64,000 bases of DNA from CAVUFH01 sp963740835 (GTDB lineage: Bacteria; Actinomycetota; Acidimicrobiia; IMCC26256; PALSA-610), in assembly GCA_963740835.1 (NCBI GenBank), contig CAVUFH010000003.1, positions 1,612,001 to 1,676,000 on the forward strand. Direction: 5' to 3'. Below the pieces are notes generated by a model. The model saw only the letters and a program-made list of their open reading frames with translations. It was not told the origin of the DNA and did no database searches. The translations under genes and the position numbers were made by a program. Shown here piece by piece: positions 18,714-27,253 of the stretch (position 1 is the stretch's first letter; each line of letters opens with the position of its first letter).

Positions 18714-20096
18714 ATGTCGCCGCGACCACGTTTGCGTCTCGGTCTCCGCACCCGTGCGACGATCAGCTTCGGCGTCACGGGTCTGTTGGTGGCTGTCGGC
18801 CTCGCCGCGGTGACATACGGTGTCGCCCGCAGCTATCTGGTCGACCAGCGTGAGCGCACGGCAGTTCGCCAGGCGTACGTGAACGCGCGACTCGCACGCA
18901 CGGTCCTGCGCGCGCCCGATCCCGACGTTCGCGCCTTCCTGGCCGGACTCGCGGGTGGGACCGCGTCGGAATCGGTGGTTCGGTACCAGGGGGAGTCGTT
19001 CTCGACCTCGGTCGCATCGGGACCGGACACGATCCCGGATGATCTGGTGCGGGTGGTGGGCGAGGGCCACGCGGGCCACCAGCGGTACCGCGATGCGAAG
19101 GGTGAGCTGCGGCTGGCCGTCGGCGTTCCTGTCGCCGCGGCGGACGCTTCGTACTTCGAGTTGTTCCAGCTCGACGAGCTGGAGCGGACGTTGGACCTGT
19201 TGGCGCGGTCCTTGATCGTCGGCGCGATCGTGGCGGCCCTGATTGCAGCCGTTGTGGGGCGCGTCGCGGCGGGGCGGGTGGTCCGTCCGCTTGCGCCGGT
19301 GACCGCGGCGGCCGAGCGCCTCGCCGGGGGGGCACTCGAGACCCGCATGAAAGACATCGAGGACCCTGATCTGCGTCCGCTGTCCGATGCGTTCAACACG
19401 ATGGCGGCCGCGTTGGAGGCTCGGATCGAACGTGAGGCCAGGTTCGCGGCCGACGTCAGCCACGAACTGCGATCGCCGCTCACGGCGGTTTCGGCGGCGC
19501 TGGAGGTCATCTCGCGCCGGCGCGACCAACTGCCGGTGCAGGTCATCGACGCCTTTACGGTGCTCGCGGAAAAGGTTGCGACGTTCCAGCAAACCGTTCT
19601 CGACCTGTTGGAGATCTCGCGCCTCGACTCCGGGACCGCGTCCTTGTCGGTCGACGCGATCGACCTGGAGCACTTCGTGTCCCGCCTTCTGGCGCTGCAC
19701 GGTGCGCAGGACGCCACCGTAACGTTCGAAGACAGCGCGCCGAGTTCCTTCACGGCGGATCGGCTTCGTCTGGCCCAGGCGTTGGGCAACATCGTCGACA
19801 ATGCGCGCCGGTATGCCGGAGGCGTCACTCGAGTCACGGTCGCGGTGCCGCAGCCGGGCACGCTCCGATTCGAGCTCGACGACCGCGGACCCGGTGTCGG
19901 GGTGGAGGAACGGGAAGCGATCTTCGGTCGCTTCGCGCGTGGCGAGGCCGGTGTGCACACGGGGAACACCTCCGGCACCGGGCTCGGGCTCGCGCTCGCA
20001 GCGGAGCACATTCGCTTGCACAACGGGCGGGTCTGGGTCGAGGACAGTCCCGAGGGCGGCGCGCGTTTCGTGGTCGAGCTCCCGGAGGCGGGGTGA
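18714..20096 (+). CDS. Sensor histidine kinase (MtrB/PrrB-like)
   Basis: A 460-residue membrane kinase. TM1 is at about residues 15-37 and TM2 at about 168-188, with a 130-residue external domain between them; then HAMP, HisKA with phospho-acceptor in FAADVSHELRSPLTAVSAAL, and HATPase with N-box NIVDNARRY, G1 DDRGPGVG and G2 GTGLGLALA. It senses an unknown outside signal and phosphorylates a response regulator. The OmpR-type regulator at 21612-22295 is the nearest candidate. Its end overlaps the GerMN lipoprotein gene (GTGA). A kinase followed by a GerMN lipoprotein recalls MtrB-LpqB of actinobacteria. Confidence 0.85.
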   Translation: MSPRPRLRLGLRTRATISFGVTGLLVAVGLAAVTYGVARSYLVDQRERTAVRQAYVNARLARTVLRAPDPDVRAFLAGLAGGTASESVVRYQGESFSTSVASGPDTIPDDLVRVVGEGHAGHQRYRDAKGELRLAVGVPVAAADASYFELFQLDELERTLDLLARSLIVGAIVAALIAAVVGRVAAGRVVRPLAPVTAAAERLAGGALETRMKDIEDPDLRPLSDAFNTMAAALEARIEREARFAADVSHELRSPLTAVSAALEVISRRRDQLPVQVIDAFTVLAEKVATFQQTVLDLLEISRLDSGTASLSVDAIDLEHFVSRLLALHGAQDATVTFEDSAPSSFTADRLRLAQALGNIVDNARRYAGGVTRVTVAVPQPGTLRFELDDRGPGVGVEEREAIFGRFARGEAGVHTGNTSGTGLGLALAAEHIRLHNGRVWVEDSPEGGARFVVELPEAG

Positions 20097-20662
20097 CGCG
20101 CCGGGCGCGAGCAGTCGGCTTGGTCTTCGTGCTCGCGTGCGCGGGTTGCGCCGTGAAGGGCGAACCCCACGCGCAGGTGGCCGACGACGACGCAGTGCCG
20201 TTCGCGCTCCTCGAACCCGACGCACCTCGGCTGGTCTCGCCCACGTCGGGACCCGTGACCGAGTCGGTCCCGGCGTGCTTCGTGCGCGACGGTTCCCTGG
20301 TGGTCGCGCCAGTGGTTCTCCCTCGGCCGGTCTTGCTCGAAGACGTGGCCAGTGCCTTGGCGGAGCCGCCCGAGGTCGAAGGTGTTGCCTTGCGCACCGC
20401 GGTCGGCGATCCCTCGATCGTCGGGCGGGTGCAGCTTCGGGCCGGAACCGCGCAAGTCGATCTGCGCCCGGTGGTGTCGACCCTCGGCGGCGACGACCAG
20501 GTCCTGGCCGTCGCGCAGCTGGTGTGCACGCTCACTGCGCGGCCCGGAGTGGGTCAGGTGTCGTTCACCCTCGACGGTGCGCCGGTCGATGTGCCGCGCG
20601 GCGACGGCTCGTTGACCGCGAACCCGGTGTCGCGCGACGACTACGCCGCGCTCCTCGGCTGA
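20093..20662 (+). CDS. GerMN-domain lipoprotein
   Basis: A 189-residue protein from GTG 20093 overlapping the kinase stop. The signal GLVFVLACAGCAVKG contains lipobox CAGC. The second half matches the GerMN fold: AQVDLRPVVSTLGGDD, LAVAQLVCTLTARPGVGQVSFTLDGAPV, then NPVSRDDYAALL. GerMN domains occur in LpqB, the accessory lipoprotein of MtrAB, and in GerM. It probably works with the preceding kinase at the membrane. Confidence 0.75.
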   Translation: MTRRARAVGLVFVLACAGCAVKGEPHAQVADDDAVPFALLEPDAPRLVSPTSGPVTESVPACFVRDGSLVVAPVVLPRPVLLEDVASALAEPPEVEGVALRTAVGDPSIVGRVQLRAGTAQVDLRPVVSTLGGDDQVLAVAQLVCTLTARPGVGQVSFTLDGAPVDVPRGDGSLTANPVSRDDYAALLG

Positions 20663-21094
20663 CCGCTGCGAATCGCGCGCAGCTCGCGCCGTCCGTCCGG
20701 CGGGACCGTTACCCGGTTGTCATCTGTGCGCGAGGAGCGCGTTTCCTGGATGGGACACACTTGTTTCGTATGCCCCTGGGATCCGAACGCGGCCCGACGG
20801 CGCCGATGACGGCGAGCGAATCGGCGTCGCCGCGGCTCGCACCTCGTCCCGGGCGGGGCCAGGTCGAGCCGGTCACCGGTTCGGTTCCCGGGGGCGCAGG
20901 TCCGGGCGCGCCGACGCATTGAAGCGATTCACCGTCTGGAAGCGGGCCACGCTTGAGGCAAGGTGATCGCGATCTGATCGGTGCCCCGTCGCGGTGCACT
21001 TCGATCGCGCATCGCGACCAGATCGCGATCTTGTCGCGACCCCGCCGAGAGGCCTCCTGGGCACGCTTGGTGGACGCCACGAAAAGGAGTCGTG
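20663..21094. other. Gene-free region with repeated GATCGCGATC palindromes
   Basis: No convincing protein in 432 bases. The palindrome GATCGCGATC occurs at 20965-20974 and again at 21021-21030, each followed by more ATCGCG/GATCG-rich sequence, so the stretch can fold several ways. It lies just before the stress-protein gene and may be regulatory. No promoter hexamers are clear. Confidence 0.4.
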
Positions 21095-21586
21095 ATGTCT
21101 GTCACTCCGATCCCGATCGCCCGCCGCGAACGCGTCAGTTCGTTCGAGTCACTCGATGGCGCGGCACGAGCGGTCAATCACCTCGTCGAGTTGCGCTACG
21201 ACCCTTCCGACGTGGCCATCGCGCCGAAGGACTTCGAGGTTGTGACTGATGGCGGGCTGTCGCGGCGTCTCGCATCGGGCCTGCGCGTCGGCGCGATTAT
21301 CGGTGCGATCGTCGTCGGCATGATCGCGGTTGTTCGTGCCATCGGCATCGACGCGCTCGCGCAACGCGTCCTGCCCACGGTCGCGCTCGCGATGGTGTCG
21401 GGAGCACTCGCCGGGCTGGTCGTCGCCGGAATCCGGTACCGCTACGTCGAGGCGATGAGCCTCGACCTGCGGAGACCCGAGTTGGCGCCCACCAGCTTCG
21501 ACATCGTCGTCACCCGCCAACCCGACCGAGCGTCGCATGACCTCGCGCGCTGGTGGGATCCGGCCGCGCCGACGGTGCCCCGGTGA
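21095..21586 (+). CDS. Small membrane protein with general-stress-protein-like N-terminus
   Basis: A 163-residue protein, ATG 21095 with AAAAGGAG ribosome site. Residues 8-45 (ERVSSFESLDGAARAVNHLV and then LRYDPSDVAI) resemble the general stress protein 17M-like domain, followed by two hydrophobic helices (GLRVGAIIGAIVVGMIAVV and a second with ALAMVSGALAGLVVAGI). The function of such proteins is not known. The lone gene converges on the response regulator. Confidence 0.6.
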   Translation: MSVTPIPIARRERVSSFESLDGAARAVNHLVELRYDPSDVAIAPKDFEVVTDGGLSRRLASGLRVGAIIGAIVVGMIAVVRAIGIDALAQRVLPTVALAMVSGALAGLVVAGIRYRYVEAMSLDLRRPELAPTSFDIVVTRQPDRASHDLARWWDPAAPTVPR

Positions 21587-21611
21587 TGCGGCCATTCGAC
21601 CTGGCGCGTGC

Positions 21612-22295
21612 TCAAGGGACGGCCTTGTAACCGAGGCCGCGCACCGTGAGCAGGTGCTCCGGCGCGGACGGGTCGCGTTCGATCTTCGAACGCAGCCGGT
21701 AGACGTGCACGTCGACGAGCTTGGTGTCGCCCACGTACTCGTAGCCCCACACCGACTCGAGGAGAAGCTCTCGGGAGAACACTCGCCCGGGCGCCGCAGC
21801 CAAGTGGCACAGCAGCCGGAACTCGGTTCGAGTCAGGTGCACCTCGTCACCCTCGACCCGGACGACGCCTTCGTCGGGGATGACCTCGATGCGCCCGCCG
21901 AGCTTCGTGGTCGCGGGCGTCGTCTCGAAGCCCTGCACGCGACGCAGCATCGCGCGTATGCGTGCGGTCAGCTCCTTGGGCTCGAACGGCTTGGTCACGT
22001 AGTCGTCGGCGCCCGCTTCCAACCCCGCGACGACGTCGAAGCGATCGGTTCGGGCGCTGACCATGATGATGGGCACGTCACTGCGCGCCCGCAGGCGTCG
22101 GCAGACGTCGAATCCGTCGAGGTCAGGAAGCATCACGTCGAGGAGCACGCAGTCGGCGGGGCTGCGCTCGAAGCGGGCCAATGCCGCCTCGGCGGTATCG
22201 GCCTCGTCGACGTCGTAGCCCTCGTCACTCAACAGCGTCGCCGTCTGTTGCCGGATGCTCTTGTCGTCTTCGACGAGGAGGATGCGGCCTGGCAT
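21612..22295 (-). CDS. OmpR-family response regulator
   Basis: A 227-residue receiver-plus-winged-helix regulator. Acidic pocket VEDD is near residue 9, phospho-Asp is in CVLLDVMLPDLDGFDV, and the conserved Lys is in VTKPFEPKEL. The C-terminal winged helix has LTRTEFRLLCHLAAAPGRVF and VDVHVYRLRSKIE. The sensor kinase at 18714-20096 is the only kinase in the region and may be its partner, although the two genes are on opposite strands and separated by 1.5 kb. Confidence 0.85.
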   Translation of the reverse strand: MPGRILLVEDDKSIRQQTATLLSDEGYDVDEADTAEAALARFERSPADCVLLDVMLPDLDGFDVCRRLRARSDVPIIMVSARTDRFDVVAGLEAGADDYVTKPFEPKELTARIRAMLRRVQGFETTPATTKLGGRIEVIPDEGVVRVEGDEVHLTRTEFRLLCHLAAAPGRVFSRELLLESVWGYEYVGDTKLVDVHVYRLRSKIERDPSAPEHLLTVRGLGYKAVP

Positions 22296-22395
22296 CCCAC
22301 CATCATGCCGGGCTCGACCGGCCGAGCAAGTGCAGCGTCCTCGGCGCACACCGACTCCGATCGCGGACCGCGCGATCGTCGGCGGGACGGAGCCT

Positions 22396-23046
22396 TCAGT
22401 TCCGCGAGCGATGGATGGCGGGAGCGCGTAGGACCATGTCCACGCACGATCCGGCGACGGCGACCGCCGCGAGCGGTGCGATGCCGAGCCAGAAGAACAG
22501 GATGCCCCACGTGGCGGCCGCGATCGTTGCGATGTTGGCGGTGAGCGGTGCAATGTACCGCACGAGCGACGCGCCGGCGACGACGATGCCCAGACTTCCG
22601 ATGACGACGGCTGCGACCGTGGCGCTGCGACCGGTCTCCTCGACGTAGTTGTCGAACCCGCCGAGCAGCGTGTGGTCGGCGAGCGCATGGTGGCCGCCGA
22701 GATACACGGCGAACGCCACGAAGAATGCGCCCACGAAGATCGACGCGACCGTGGTCGTAACGAGCACCACACTGCGCAGGGCAGGATTGGACCAAGCGTT
22801 GCCCGCGAGCATTTCCCGACGCCACGCGAGATCGGATGGGATGCCGCGAACGAGTCGTGACAATTGTTCGGCGTCGATCCGAGCCGCGGGCCAGCCGTCG
22901 CGACGTCGAGCATCAGTATGGTCGGCGACGTCGCTGGCGATCTCCGCCCGCCGCAGCTCGGCGACGTCGGCTGCGAGCCCGGCCGTGTACCAGCGCGCCC
23001 ACGCGTGTTCGATCCGAGCCGCGGGCGAGGTGCGCGGCGCGTTCAT
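22396..23046 (-). CDS. Membrane protein co-encoded with PadR regulator
   Basis: A 216-residue protein. The soluble N-terminal 85 residues (ELRRAEIASDVADHTDARRR) resemble the small helical domain of proteins encoded next to PadR regulators. Four hydrophobic segments follow, the first SVVLVTTTVASIFVGAFFVA. Its ATG overlaps the PadR stop (ATGA), so translation is coupled. It is probably the target that the PadR protein controls; molecular function unknown. Confidence 0.65.
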   Translation of the reverse strand: MNAPRTSPAARIEHAWARWYTAGLAADVAELRRAEIASDVADHTDARRRDGWPAARIDAEQLSRLVRGIPSDLAWRREMLAGNAWSNPALRSVVLVTTTVASIFVGAFFVAFAVYLGGHHALADHTLLGGFDNYVEETGRSATVAAVVIGSLGIVVAGASLVRYIAPLTANIATIAAATWGILFFWLGIAPLAAVAVAGSCVDMVLRAPAIHRSRN

Positions 23047-23396
23047 GTCGCCAGGCCGGGCCGGAGCGTCGACGGGGTCGCAATGGAGATCTGGTCCGCA
23101 ACCGCAGCAAGGGTCCGCGCGCCCTCGGCGGTGATCCGGTAGAGCCGCCGGCGCGGTCGCCCCGCGGCCGCGGCGGCGGCCGGGTCTTCCCAAGAGCCCG
23201 CGATCAACGCCATGGTTTCCAAACGGTGCAGCGCCCGATACAGGGTCCCGGTCGCGGTCAGGCGGCGATCGTCGCCGTCCTCGGCGAGCGCCTTTGCGAT
23301 CGCGAAGCCGTGGATGCCGGGGGCATCCGCCGCCGCGCACTCGGACAGGATGCGGGTCTCGAGGTCAAACAGTGCTCCCCGGCGTCGTCGCGGCAT
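23043..23396 (-). CDS. PadR-family transcriptional regulator
   Basis: A 117-residue winged-helix protein starting MPRRRRGALFDLETRILSE. Residues 27-66 (GIHGFAIAKALAEDGDDRRL, then GTLYRALHRLETMALIAG) are the PadR recognition region, and RPRRRLYRITAEG is the wing. Codons upstream of 23396 in the same frame are not protein-like. The start codon lies in an inverted repeat (23395-23407), as expected for self-regulation. It is translationally coupled to the membrane protein that follows. Confidence 0.82.
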   Translation of the reverse strand: MPRRRRGALFDLETRILSECAAADAPGIHGFAIAKALAEDGDDRRLTATGTLYRALHRLETMALIAGSWEDPAAAAAAGRPRRRLYRITAEGARTLAAVADQISIATPSTLRPGLAT

Positions 23397-23420
23397 ATCA
23401 AGGATATAATCAGATATCTG
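23395..23420. promoter_or_regulatory. Paired palindromes and -10 box between padR and a lipoprotein gene
   Basis: ATATC-AAG-GATAT (23395-23407) is a perfect inverted repeat over the padR start. CAGATATCTG (23411-23420) is a 10-bp palindrome beside it. A perfect TATAAT lies at 23405-23410 on the plus strand, suitable for the gene at 23425. PadR binding here would block both directions. Inferred from symmetry. Confidence 0.55.
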
Positions 23421-23424
23421 CGTA

Positions 23425-23973
23425 TTGAGCAAGCGTCTTCCCGGCAAGCCTGACCGCCTCGGCCGCCCGGAACGCATCCGGTGTGTGGCCGGCGGTTTCG
23501 CGCTCGCGATCCTGGCCGCGTGCGGATCAGGTCGCGGCGAGACGATCGCGGTCTCCGAATACCAGCGGCGGGCAAACGCGATCTGTGCGCGTGCGACCAG
23601 CGCCGCGAACGCGGTCGTCCAGCCGGTGATCGAGGACACCCTGGCCGGCATGGGTGACGAGCCGTTCGCTTCCGACGCGCTCCAGCAGTTCTACCGAACG
23701 TTGGTTCCGCCGACGCACTCGGCGGGAGAACTCGTCGACGAAATGCTCGTGTCGATTCGCGCGCTCAGTGCTCCCGACGAGCGAGCCGATGATTACCGGC
23801 GGCTCTGGGCCCGCATCGAAGTCACGATGAAGGACGCGCGATCTGACGTCGTGACCGCGGCCGCCAACCCGGCGGCCGCGAGTGCGTTGTGGGAAATCGA
23901 AACGTCACCGTTCGACGAGCTCGATGTCCGTGCCGTTGCGCTCGGCGTGCACGACTGCACGCTCGACCAGTAG
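23425..23973 (+). CDS. Putative lipoprotein of unknown function
   Basis: A 182-residue protein. TTG at 23425 gives a basic n-region (SKRLPGKPDRLGRPERIR), a hydrophobic stretch and lipobox LAAC. The mature part is helical with conserved-looking Cys residues (ANAICARA early, VHDCTLDQ at the end), a pattern seen in unassigned actinobacterial lipoproteins. The start has no clear ribosome site but lies about 15 bases after a TATAAT, so a near-leaderless transcript is possible. Confidence 0.55.
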   Translation: MSKRLPGKPDRLGRPERIRCVAGGFALAILAACGSGRGETIAVSEYQRRANAICARATSAANAVVQPVIEDTLAGMGDEPFASDALQQFYRTLVPPTHSAGELVDEMLVSIRALSAPDERADDYRRLWARIEVTMKDARSDVVTAAANPAAASALWEIETSPFDELDVRAVALGVHDCTLDQ

Positions 23974-24015
23974 CTCGCCCGGCCGGCCCCGGTGCGTCAT
24001 TCCTCGTTGGGATGG

Positions 24016-25635
24016 TCAGACGAGGTGGTGGTCGTAGGCGTAAGCGGTGGCGGCGGACCGCGAGGTGACGTCGAGTTTGGTGAAGATGTGGCCGACGTGG
24101 CTGGCCACGGTCTTCTCGCTGATGAACAGCTCCTGTGCGATGACTCGGTTGGTCTTGCCTCGCGTGAGCAGGATGAGGACCTCGAGCTCGCGCTCGGTCA
24201 GGCCACTGCGTGACGACGCGCCGGGCTCGGTGATCGGTCCGAGGGCCGAGGCCGCGCCGAGGGCGTCGAGCACGGAACGGGCGGTGCTCGTTTCCATTGC
24301 GGCCGCGTCGTGGTCGCCGAGCGCTGCGCACGCGTCGGCGACGAGGAGCCGGGTGCGTGCAGCCTCGTAGCGCGCGCCAAGGGCGTGGAACTCGTTGAAA
24401 GCCTTGCGCAGATCGACGAGTGCGGTGTTGGCGTTCCCTTCGGCCAAGAGCACCGCGCCGTTCGTCCGGGCGGCGTGGGCACGCAGGTACGGCGTTGCGA
24501 GTTCAGTCGCGAGCACACGGAGTTCGTCGGTTGCCGTACGGGCGGCGGCGGTGTCGCCGGCCGCGAGCATGATCTCGATGTAGGGGCCGAGCACGCGAGC
24601 GTGCGACATAAGGTCTTCGGTTTCGCCGACGACGCGTCGGATCATCGCGTCGGCGACGTCGATCCGGCCTTGAGCGAGTCGGAGCAGCGCGAGGCTGGGC
24701 TGGGGGTCCCGGCCCGACTCGTTGGCGCGCTGATACGCGCTTTCGGCGCCGTCGAAGTCACCGAAAAGGCGGAGGAGATCACCTTCGATCATGCAGGCGC
24801 CAGCGAGGGCCGCCGGATTGACGGGAGCGGCCAGTCGGTCGCAGGCGCGGCGGGCTTCGACGAGTGCCTCGGGCCAAGCGCCGTGCAGTTCCAGCATCTC
24901 GGCTCGGTGGAGGAAGCAGTGGCCGCGGTAGAGCACGAGCTCTTGTTGCGTGTCGCACCAACGCGTGAACGATTCGGTCCACGCGTGGCACCGGGCCACA
25001 TCGAACAGTTCTGCGCACGCGTCGATCACCGTGCAGTAGGCATCACCGGTGACGAGCGCTGAGAGCTCACGGGCTTCGACCGACGCCATCGCCTCGTCGA
25101 GCCGCGCCATTCCCTCGGCGATCTCACCGAGATAGATCAGCATGCGACCCTCGCCGATCCGCCCCAGCGTGACGAGGTCGCGATTGACGTAGGCGGCGCC
25201 GATCTTGCCCGCCTGGACGAAGTGGGCGCGTGCGCCGGCGATGTCTCCGGCCTCGAAGAGCCGCATCATCGCGAGCCCGTATTCGACGTAACCCTGCTCG
25301 ACGCAGTCGATGCTCGCGTCGTCGAGCAGGCGAGCCGTGCGCTCGATCCAGCCTCGGCAGCGGCCGAAGTCTCCCTTGAACCCGAGCCCCTGGCCGAGTC
25401 GCATCCCGAAGTACGCCGCTCGGTGCACTGCGCCTTCGTCGACACACATCTGGTGGGCTCGGACCCAGTAGGCAAACGCGTCCTCGTCGTGGCCGGTGAG
25501 GTACGACGCGGTCGCGAGCCGATCGAGATCGTCGATGTCGATCGCGTCGAGCTCGAGGCTCGACAACAACCGGAAGGCATCACCCCATCGGTGTTCGTTG
25601 CATGCCGTTCGTGCGTCCTCGATAGCTCGCAACAC
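24016..25635 (-). CDS. LuxR-family regulator with TPR-like sensor region
   Basis: A 539-residue protein. Residues 1-460 are helical repeats resembling TPRs (AFAYWVRAHQMCVDEGAVHR, ARAHFVQAGKIGAAYVNRD). Residues 475-535 are a LuxR DNA-binding domain with GLTERELEVLILLTRGKTNR, IAQELFISEKTVASHV and IFTKLDV. There is no AAA ATPase, unlike the larger LAL regulators. GTG at 25635. It follows the SnoaL gene by 24 bases on the same strand and is probably in an operon with it. Confidence 0.82.
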   Translation of the reverse strand: MLRAIEDARTACNEHRWGDAFRLLSSLELDAIDIDDLDRLATASYLTGHDEDAFAYWVRAHQMCVDEGAVHRAAYFGMRLGQGLGFKGDFGRCRGWIERTARLLDDASIDCVEQGYVEYGLAMMRLFEAGDIAGARAHFVQAGKIGAAYVNRDLVTLGRIGEGRMLIYLGEIAEGMARLDEAMASVEARELSALVTGDAYCTVIDACAELFDVARCHAWTESFTRWCDTQQELVLYRGHCFLHRAEMLELHGAWPEALVEARRACDRLAAPVNPAALAGACMIEGDLLRLFGDFDGAESAYQRANESGRDPQPSLALLRLAQGRIDVADAMIRRVVGETEDLMSHARVLGPYIEIMLAAGDTAAARTATDELRVLATELATPYLRAHAARTNGAVLLAEGNANTALVDLRKAFNEFHALGARYEAARTRLLVADACAALGDHDAAAMETSTARSVLDALGAASALGPITEPGASSRSGLTERELEVLILLTRGKTNRVIAQELFISEKTVASHVGHIFTKLDVTSRSAATAYAYDHHLV

Positions 25636-25659
25636 GTCGCCCAGTTTGCCTTCGGCGAG

Positions 25660-26061
25660 TCAGGCGAGGAAGGCCTCGCCGGCCTCCGGCAGCGCGCCCA
25701 GGAACATCCACATCTCTGCGATCCGATCGCCCTCGAACCGGTACACGAAGGCGTTGCGCGACTCGAGGGTCTTGCCGTTGCGCCCCAGCGTGGCGTGTTC
25801 CCACTCCGCGGCCCACCCGTCGGTCCCGATGCAGAATTGCTGTTCCAGCTTGATATCGCCGTTGGTTGCTTCGAAGAACGAGCCGATGACTCCGAGTAAC
25901 CCACCGAGACCCGAGTGGTCGCCTTCCATGGGGTGCGAGGAACCACGGAGGTGGAACACGAGGTCGTCGGTGAAGATCTTCGCAAGGGTGTCGTGGTCCT
26001 GGTCGAAGATCGCCGGCGTCATGCGGTTGACGGTCTTGACGTTGGGATGATCGTTGCTCAT
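25660..26061 (-). CDS. SnoaL-like protein
   Basis: A 133-residue NTF2-fold protein (MTPAIFDQDHDTLAKIFTDD, VFHLRGSSHPMEGDHSGLGG, RFEGDRIAEMWMF). His in the HLRG strand and the D-x-x-x-E-x-W end are common in the SnoaL_2/ketosteroid-isomerase-like group. ATG 26061 follows GGAGGACC. Upstream gene of the LuxR regulator; possibly the ligand-binding or metabolic partner of that regulator, which is not shown by sequence. Confidence 0.7.
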   Translation of the reverse strand: MSNDHPNVKTVNRMTPAIFDQDHDTLAKIFTDDLVFHLRGSSHPMEGDHSGLGGLLGVIGSFFEATNGDIKLEQQFCIGTDGWAAEWEHATLGRNGKTLESRNAFVYRFEGDRIAEMWMFLGALPEAGEAFLA

Positions 26062-26265
26062 TTGGTCCTCCAGAGAGCTGGCCGTGCCGTCCGGACGAGG
26101 GTACGAAGCCGAACGTGCGCGCACATCGGGCGAACCAACGAATGTCGCGGCCCGGCGACTCAGTAGTTCTGCCGATACGTGCGGCGTCCGATTCGATGCT
26201 TCTACCGATGCGCTGATGCCGGTGGGTTCGTACCGTGCATCGGAGATCACGAAAAGGAGCCCGAC

Positions 26266-26691
26266 ATGACTTCACTCGAGTCGACCGTCCTCGACGACGC
26301 CACGGCACAGGAACTGAGCGAACGCCTCGCCGACGTCTTTCGCACCGCCGAGATCGGCGACGTGGTTGCTGACGACGTCTTCCTCGACGGGCACCCGCCG
26401 CTGTGGCGCTTCCAACTCGAAGGCCGCGACAGCTTCGCGACCTGGCTCAAGGGTTATTCGCCCGACGGCGCCACGATCAAGGTGGTGCGCACGATCCCAA
26501 CCGTGAACGGGTTCGTCACCGAGTTCGTCGGCGAGCACGAGGAGAACGGCGAAAACATCACCGACCGCAAGATCCTGCTCTGCGAGGTGCGGAGTCGCCG
26601 CGTCGCCGAGCTGACCGTCTACTGCAGCGGCGACTGGAACGCCGAGCTTCGCGCCCGTCACGCGGCGGAAGCTCCGCTCATCCGTCCGTGA
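26266..26691 (+). CDS. SnoaL-like/NTF2-fold protein
   Basis: A 141-residue protein starting MTSLESTVLDDATAQELSER with AAAAGGAG before it. WRFQLEGRDSFATWLKGYSP and VNGFVTEFVGEHEENGENI fit an NTF2-like cone fold. It is divergent from the SnoaL-LuxR pair with about 200 bases between. Enzyme activity cannot be assigned. Confidence 0.65.
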   Translation: MTSLESTVLDDATAQELSERLADVFRTAEIGDVVADDVFLDGHPPLWRFQLEGRDSFATWLKGYSPDGATIKVVRTIPTVNGFVTEFVGEHEENGENITDRKILLCEVRSRRVAELTVYCSGDWNAELRARHAAEAPLIRP

Positions 26692-26847
26692 AGATCCGTC
26701 CAGCCTCTGGCCGTCTCGCGACATCGCCCGGAACGAGGGATCTCATGCCCGATCTGCGCGCCGGCGACTCGCAGTTCGCGATGGCCGTTCAAGCGCTCGT
26801 ACGCGCGAATGGACTGCCGTTGAAGCGTACCGAGCCGCGGCTTGCCG

Positions 26848-27186
26848 CGATTCCGGCCGGTGGCCGACGGACGTGAACATCTGCGGTCGAGTCAGCACGA
26901 CCTTGACCGGACGACCTACGACGCGCGCCGCGAGTGCGGTCAGGATCACGTGCGTCCGGACGCGGAGTCCCGCGCCGAACGCGCCGCCGATGTAGGGAAC
27001 AAAGGCGCGGACGTTGGACTCGGGGATACCGAACACCGTCGCAAGCGTCCTGCGCACCAGCATCGGGTCCTGGCTCGCGTCGTGCACGGTGAGCCGGTCA
27101 TCTTGCCAGCTCGCCACCGTTGCGAAGAGGCCGATCGGATTGGGCGTCACCGCCGCGGTGGTGAACACCTCGTCGTAGCGCCGCAT
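26848..27186 (-). pseudogene. Relic of xanthine dehydrogenase/aldehyde oxidase large subunit
   Basis: An internal fragment of about 113 residues matches the molybdopterin-binding subunit: TPNPIGLFATVASWQDDRLT, SQDPMLVRRTLATVFGIPES, VRAFVPYIGGAFGAGLRV (the GGxFG pterin loop) and VKVVLTRPQMFTSVGHRPES. Neither the N-terminal nor the C-terminal halves are present on either side. A full paralogue stands at 39561-41859. It appears to be debris in accessory DNA. Confidence 0.7.
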
Positions 27187-27253
27187 GCACGGACGGCCCC
27201 GCGGGTACCTCCATGGTCGCGCCCCTTCGAGGCCCATCGAAAGGCTCGACACC

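Noticed and set aside
20873..21064. Short minus-strand frame before the stress-protein gene
   Set aside because: Arg/Ser/His-rich translation over palindromic DNA; no start signal or domain.
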